43,518 nt of DNA, taken from contig JASEEX010000014.1 in assembly GCA_030019415.1 (NCBI GenBank), forward strand, positions 1-43,518, written 5' to 3'. The notes beneath the pieces are model-generated. The model was not told the origin of the DNA and did not search any database. It saw only the letters and a list, made by a program, of their open reading frames with translations. This document shows positions 40,032 through 43,518 of this stretch, piece by piece; positions within the stretch are counted from its first letter, which is position 1; every line of letters starts with the position of its first letter. Source of the DNA: Thermodesulfovibrionales bacterium (GTDB taxonomy: Bacteria; Nitrospirota; Thermodesulfovibrionia; Thermodesulfovibrionales; SM23-35). The translations under genes were made by a program, and so were the position numbers.

Positions 40032-41353
40032 CTCTTCCTCTTTAAAACTACCAAGTGTTCAGTTTTAATTCTGCTGTCTTCCAGCCCAGACGCAGGGTTA
40101 ATCCTTGACTTAGATTCAAACATCACTCGTGAAACTATCTGGTCAACATATGTCAGCTCATGTTCCCATCCAAATTCTCTCAAATGCTCTACAATAATGT
40201 CATCAATGGGAATTGAAGTTGTCCTTATTTTTGCAGGTCCCACAAAGATAAACATATAGTCCGTTACTTTCTCTCCCAATTTCGAGAAGGCATTTAAAAT
40301 CGCATGAAAGTATCTATCATAAAGCTGGATAAGATGGCTTTCTTTTATTTCTTTTCTAAAATGAAAATACTTTTCTGAATAAATCTTAATCTCATCCACA
40401 GGATTATATGGAATTTCTTTTTTGCTTAATTCCTTTATATAGTTTTCATCATACCCCAACCAGAATAGTTCAAGTTTTGTTGACCGTATATATTCTTGTG
40501 CTTGCAAGTAAGGTGGTGACGTGATAAGAATATTTACCTCATCATCTAACTCTGTGTTTAATACATCAATTCCTGTCTTAATTTTATATTTGACCGATTT
40601 TGGTTTAAGGTGGTTATATTCATATACTTTTTTAATAAGTGTGCATATCTCCTTTTTCAGCATATCGTAAAACACTGTCTTCCAATCTCTTTTTAATAGA
40701 GACTTCACTTTTTCTTTTGAGAATTTAGAACTGTATAATTTATGAACCTTTTCATCGCTGAAAGAAAAATATCTTGTTGTCTTCAACAAAGGAATCAATA
40801 GTACCTGTTTTATTTCATCAGGTGAAGAATAAATAAAACCCCATGCTTGTGAAAGAACTGAAAGAAAATCATCGGGGAACCAATAATTTAAATTTGACCA
40901 ATTTGGTAAAAATTTCGCTTCTGATTTTTTAATTTCATCTATCAAATCAAGCGGATTTACTTTAGGGTTTTTTATAATTGCAGAATCATGGATTACTTTA
41001 AGAATTGGGTTTAAATCCCACAACTCATAGTCATAGCCATAAACTCTTGAAACTAAACCAACCGAGCTATAACCTCCGAAGGGGTCAAATATCTTCATGC
41101 CTGACTTGGCATATTCTTTTAATGCGTAGGCTATAACCTGTGGGATAAATTTGGCAGGATATTTAAAAATGGCAAATGTCCCGTATGTAGTTGATGGAAT
41201 TTCTGGGATTGTATCTCTGAAAAGCATATTGACCTTGCGGTCTAATCTGCTGATTGTCAAATCAACGGGTGTTCTTTCACTTTCAACATCTATAAATCCA
41301 AAGGTCAATTGAGGTTTTTTCTTTAATAATTCTTGCATATAGGTAGTATACAA
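40028..41353 (-). CDS. DNA methyltransferase, TSPPY type
   Basis: A 441-residue protein. The SAM-binding motif I KIFDPFGGYSSVGLVSRV is at residues about 87-104 and the catalytic motif IV ILITSPPYLQAQEY at about 280. SPPY suggests N4-cytosine modification, though N6-adenine cannot be excluded. Motif I comes before motif IV. The segment between them is long (about 180 residues) and helical and may hold target recognition. It is unlike the E. coli core enzymes. It overlaps the putative endonuclease and fills one cassette between attC-like sites 3 and 4, flanked by inverted repeats. Confidence 0.82.
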   Translation of the reverse strand: MYTTYMQELLKKKPQLTFGFIDVESERTPVDLTISRLDRKVNMLFRDTIPEIPSTTYGTFAIFKYPAKFIPQVIAYALKEYAKSGMKIFDPFGGYSSVGLVSRVYGYDYELWDLNPILKVIHDSAIIKNPKVNPLDLIDEIKKSEAKFLPNWSNLNYWFPDDFLSVLSQAWGFIYSSPDEIKQVLLIPLLKTTRYFSFSDEKVHKLYSSKFSKEKVKSLLKRDWKTVFYDMLKKEICTLIKKVYEYNHLKPKSVKYKIKTGIDVLNTELDDEVNILITSPPYLQAQEYIRSTKLELFWLGYDENYIKELSKKEIPYNPVDEIKIYSEKYFHFRKEIKESHLIQLYDRYFHAILNAFSKLGEKVTDYMFIFVGPAKIRTTSIPIDDIIVEHLREFGWEHELTYVDQIVSRVMFESKSRINPASGLEDSRIKTEHLVVLKRKR

Positions 41354-41447
41354 TAAAAAGGAACGGGGGGTTCTATTTTTTACTTTATTTTCGATGCCTG
41401 CAATGAAGAACTAACATTGCCTTTCTCCTCTCCTTTATATTATTTAT

Positions 41448-41536
41448 GTGTAACGCAGTAAATGAGGCGCAGGGCAACCAGCCTTTGAAAAAAACCACAG
41501 AGGCTATTCCCTGTCGCCTCGATTTTGTTGTTAGCA
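41448..41536 (-). other. attC-like recombination site 4
   Basis: An 89-bp site. The plus strand has GTGTAAC (41448-41454), GAGGCGCAGGG (41464-41474), CCCTGTCGCCTC (41509-41520) and GTTAGCA (41530-41536). The arms pair perfectly except for one unpaired T at 41514. A second hairpin (AGCCTTTG ... CAGAGGCT) lies in the loop. Read on the minus strand, R' is GTTACAC and the extra base falls in L'', consistent with sites 2 and 3. Confidence 0.82.
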
Positions 41537-41549
41537 GTCCCTTGTTCTT

Positions 41550-41954
41550 CTATTCATGCTCAACCGCCTCTTGATAATTTATGAATGCCCAGATCAAAGA
41601 ATCAATTACCTTTATGTCCGTAAAGTGTTGGGGGCCAAGGTGCTGGCGGAATGCCTGAATTGACGGAGCCACTAATCCTTCATTTAGTACCCGATTATAT
41701 TCGTTGATGAGAAATTGATGAAACTGAACATAGCCATTAATACGCTGTAGAACCGGCAACGTTCGGATAGGTTCAACAAAATTATAAAAAAGTCGAATCC
41801 TTGAGTCATAGATCGGGATTTGGCGATTCAGCATATGACATAGTTTTGTGCAGAATGAGAATTGCAGTGCTTGTCTTTTTGTGTTAACTGGTATTTGATA
41901 AAGTTCATGAGCGAGAATATTGAGATTGAGCGAGAAAAATAAAGAGGGACACAT
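41550..41954 (-). pseudogene. Unknown cassette ORF, 5' end replaced by a RAYT element
   Basis: A 134-codon frame whose first codons (MCPSLFF) are the inverted-repeat end of the neighbouring transposon, so the native start has been cut off. The remainder (LAHELYQIPVNTKRQALQFS, then VLQRINGYVQFHQFLINEYN and DIKVIDSLIWAFINYQEA) is helical and soluble with no recognised family. It ends 14 bases before attC-like site 4 on the correct strand, so it is a former cassette gene. It may still be expressed from the transposon side. Confidence 0.6.
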
Positions 41955-41962
41955 CCCATATT

Positions 41963-42637
41963 TTACTTTCCTTTTTTCTTCCTCGGTCTTCCCGGTGACT
42001 TCAAGATGAATCTCCTATCAAGTTTCTTTTCCATACTCCTTACAAATTTTTCACTGCCAAAAGGTCTACCTGTCCTTGTGGAATATCTTATCCTATTTCT
42101 CTCTTCCTCCGGAATGCCTCCCCTAATAAATCCTCCGTAACCTTTTCTCTGCCCTTCTTCAAAAAGGTCTTCACCTAATACTTCATCTTTTACACCATCT
42201 ATATGAACCCTTGCACTTGAATATGGAAAGTCCTCCACCTTCTTTACTATTTTTGCTCGTGTGGGGTTTTGTTCAATATACTTCGCTACCGCCCACAAAT
42301 ACTGCTCTTTATCAACTATGCAGGAATGATACCTACTCTCCCATAACCTGCCTGTTCTTTTGTACTTCCGGTTAATATACTGTGTATAACACAGAGTTAC
42401 ACCCTGCATCATCTTATATAGCGACTCTTCTTCTTTCGGCCTCGTTAGCAGGTGAACATGGTTATTCATAAGACAGTATGCAAGGATTGGCGAGTCCCAT
42501 TTATCGGAATATTTCTTGAGTAATGATAAATACTGCTCTCTATCTTTCTTGTCAAAAAAGACCTTCTCTCTATTATTGCCCCTCTGTAGAACATGATGTG
42601 GAAACCCTGTGGCAACTGCTCTCGCTATCCTCGGCAT
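41963..42637 (-). CDS. REP-associated tyrosine transposase (RAYT)
   Basis: A 224-residue Y1/HUH protein of the IS200-like superfamily. The opening MPRIARAVATGFPHHVLQRG is typical. NNHVHLL supplies the HxH metal site. The catalytic Tyr lies in the helix around CYTQYINRKYKRTGRLWESR, followed by AVAKYIEQNPTRAKIV. A C-terminal basic tail (SPGRPRKKKGK) is present. Family members process palindromic REP hairpins. It has its own promoter and sits between terminal inverted repeats. It is intact. Confidence 0.92.
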   Translation of the reverse strand: MPRIARAVATGFPHHVLQRGNNREKVFFDKKDREQYLSLLKKYSDKWDSPILAYCLMNNHVHLLTRPKEEESLYKMMQGVTLCYTQYINRKYKRTGRLWESRYHSCIVDKEQYLWAVAKYIEQNPTRAKIVKKVEDFPYSSARVHIDGVKDEVLGEDLFEEGQRKGYGGFIRGGIPEEERNRIRYSTRTGRPFGSEKFVRSMEKKLDRRFILKSPGRPRKKKGK

Positions 42638-42642
42638 ACGAA

Positions 42643-42671
42643 ATTCTACAAAATAGCTCTCCCTATGTCAA
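42643..42671 (-). promoter_or_regulatory. Strong promoter of the RAYT gene
   Basis: On the minus strand TTGACA (42671-42666), a 17-base spacer, then TAGAAT (42648-42643). The ATG follows five bases after the -10, so the message would be leaderless or nearly so. Confidence 0.65.
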
Positions 42672-42740
42672 GAAATATAGGATGTGTCCCTAATTTTCAC
42701 TGAGAGAATTTACAGAAAAAACTTGACAATACCAAAGCTG

Positions 42741-42824
42741 ATACAACGGATATCAATTCCACTTTCATTACCGAACTTTAATCGAAGCACGGCGGTTTTG
42801 GTCAGCTCCAGCCAATTGTTAGAC
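42741..42824 (-). other. Degenerate attC-like site 5
   Basis: On the minus strand it begins GTCTAACAATTGGCTGGAGC, a textbook R''-L'' half like those of well-known cassette sites. The other half has only a loose R' (GTTGTAT) and arms that pair poorly. It is therefore a half-preserved site. It lies downstream of the MjaI-type gene, where a cassette end is expected. Confidence 0.5.
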
Positions 42825-42888
42825 AAATAGTTCTCTCGCGCCATCGTCAATATGTGTTACACGATGCGGCGACGAAAGAAGATTTAAT

Positions 42889-43491
42889 TTATAACTCTGA
42901 AAAGTCGACTTCAACCCCATCATCAAACTTCTCATAATAAATGATTGTAGCAGGAATTTTCTCCTTTAACTCCTTTTCTTCTTTATATGTAGAAGGCTTT
43001 ATAGAAACGGGAATTGAACCAATAAAGCCATCAATACCCTTTGATTCTTCCTGTTCATCAGAAAGACAGTAAGTTGTACCCTTAATCTCGGCGACTTTCT
43101 TAAGAATTGCCTCTTGAAAATGTAATCCGACGAAGGTTTTTACTATCACCAAATCTTTTACCCACTTCTCAATCATCTCGTGAGTGACTTTATCTAATGC
43201 CTCTCTAAAATTCTGAACCATATTCGCAATTTTATCTGTAGCATTTTTAATGGCCTTGGGATATCGTTCGCAATACCAAGATTCCCACTCTGAAACTGTC
43301 CTTCCAGGAAACTCTTTAATTAATTCACTGAGTTGTCCAACATTTTCAGGTCTTGTGGCTTGGGAAAAACGATTAGCTCGATTTATGAATGTTGTTACAT
43401 ATTTTGGAAACTCAGGAGATTCAAGCCCAATATACTCTTGAATCTCTTCATTCTTTAATTTGACTGTCACGTCCCAGGTAACCGATACCAC
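42889..43491 (-). CDS. MjaI-family type II restriction endonuclease
   Basis: A 200-residue frame. LESPEFPKYVTTFINRANRF, ATRPENVGQLSELIKEFPG, VKDLVIVKTFVGLHFQEAIL and KGIDGFIGSIPVSIKP match my memory of the MjaI group, which cuts at CTAG. The last motif supplies the Asp and xIK of a PD-(D/E)XK site. The start may be GTG 43491 or GTG 43470; the first lies inside a 25-bp tandem repeat. No methyltransferase is adjacent within the window; the partner may lie to the right, beyond the edge. It reads toward attC-like site 5, as a cassette gene should. Confidence 0.8.
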   Translation of the reverse strand: MVSVTWDVTVKLKNEEIQEYIGLESPEFPKYVTTFINRANRFSQATRPENVGQLSELIKEFPGRTVSEWESWYCERYPKAIKNATDKIANMVQNFREALDKVTHEMIEKWVKDLVIVKTFVGLHFQEAILKKVAEIKGTTYCLSDEQEESKGIDGFIGSIPVSIKPSTYKEEKELKEKIPATIIYYEKFDDGVEVDFSEL

Positions 43492-43516
43492 TTCATTCCC
43501 AGGTAACGGAGACCAC
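43472..43516. repeat. 25-bp tandem repeat at the right edge
   Basis: TCCCAGGTAACCGATACCAC (43472-43491) and TCCCAGGTAACGGAGACCAC (43497-43516) match at 18 of 20 positions with a 25-base period. The array may continue beyond the window and overlaps the putative start of the restriction gene. Confidence 0.65.
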
Positions 43517-43518
43517 CA

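Larger units (their letters stand above)
41946..42690 (-). mobile_element. RAYT transposon with 18-bp terminal inverted repeats
   Basis: GGGACACATCCCATATTT at 41946-41963 and AAATATAGGATGTGTCCC at 42673-42690 match as inverted repeats at 17 of 18 positions and enclose only the transposase gene. Insertion has cut the 5' end of the adjacent cassette ORF. The element is 745 bp. Confidence 0.85.

Noticed and set aside
41550-43518. Integron integrase or attI in the window
   Set aside because: No tyrosine recombinase is encoded; the only recombination enzyme is the RAYT, a different class.

Overview
The window looks like a chromosomal segment of a Gram-negative, moderately AT-rich bacterium. Outer-membrane functions are present (complete Tol-Pal cluster, LpxK, a heptose-phosphate kinase, a WaaE-like glycosyltransferase), together with two-subunit class I fumarase, MoaA, BioB and a class II aldolase. 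Protein flavour and gene combination suggest an uncultured Nitrospirota (Thermodesulfovibrio-like) or a deltaproteobacterial relative; this is inference from gene content, not a placement.

Layout. 1-1650: end of an unrecognised gene, a CopG/MazF toxin-antitoxin pair and a worn stretch with ORF remnants. 1649-9624: a tight same-strand run of SWIM-SNF2 helicase, STAS-like/winged-helix protein, RmuC, two adjacent DUF488 proteins and a probable dual-OB plus HRDC protein; this is the best candidate for a new nucleic-acid surveillance or repair system here. 9820-12857: Ogg2-type glycosylase, fumarase beta and alpha, and a divergent Fe-S type regulator. 12925-13110: a complete tRNA-Pro(CGG) lying inside the two halves of a second tRNA-Pro-like gene. 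13113-18883: moaA, cpoB, pal, tolB, tolA-like, tolR, tolQ. 19017-31738: tRNA-Ser, lpxK, yjbQ, a nuclease-like gene, aldolase, a wrecked phosphoglycerate kinase, Trm112, DUF72, trxB, bioB, rfaE1, a PP-loop tRNA-thiolation-like gene, hisA, glycosyltransferase, ugd. 31747-37941: smpB and tmRNA side by side, then amidase, GerMN, murI, rph, ftsH. From the ftsH stop to the right edge, every gene is on the minus strand and the gaps carry attC-like sites: this looks like part of a chromosomal integron cassette array whose integrase is not in the window. The cargo is HicBA, a DNA methyltransferase with a probable restriction partner, an MjaI-type restriction enzyme, a RAYT transposon and unknowns.

Two kinds of small repeat run through the core genome. 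The first is a palindrome family with constant ends CCCCGCAC and self-complementary but copy-specific inner arms. It sits inside the helicase gene (in frame, two nested), at the end of a small Cys-rich ORF beside ogg, inside a tRNA, and inside the tmRNA. The second is heptanucleotide tandem arrays that invade ORFs and supply parts of the signal peptides of TolB and CpoB, the N-terminus of fumarase beta, and internal segments of LpxK and Ugd. Because 7 is not a multiple of 3, copy-number change in these arrays would shift frame.
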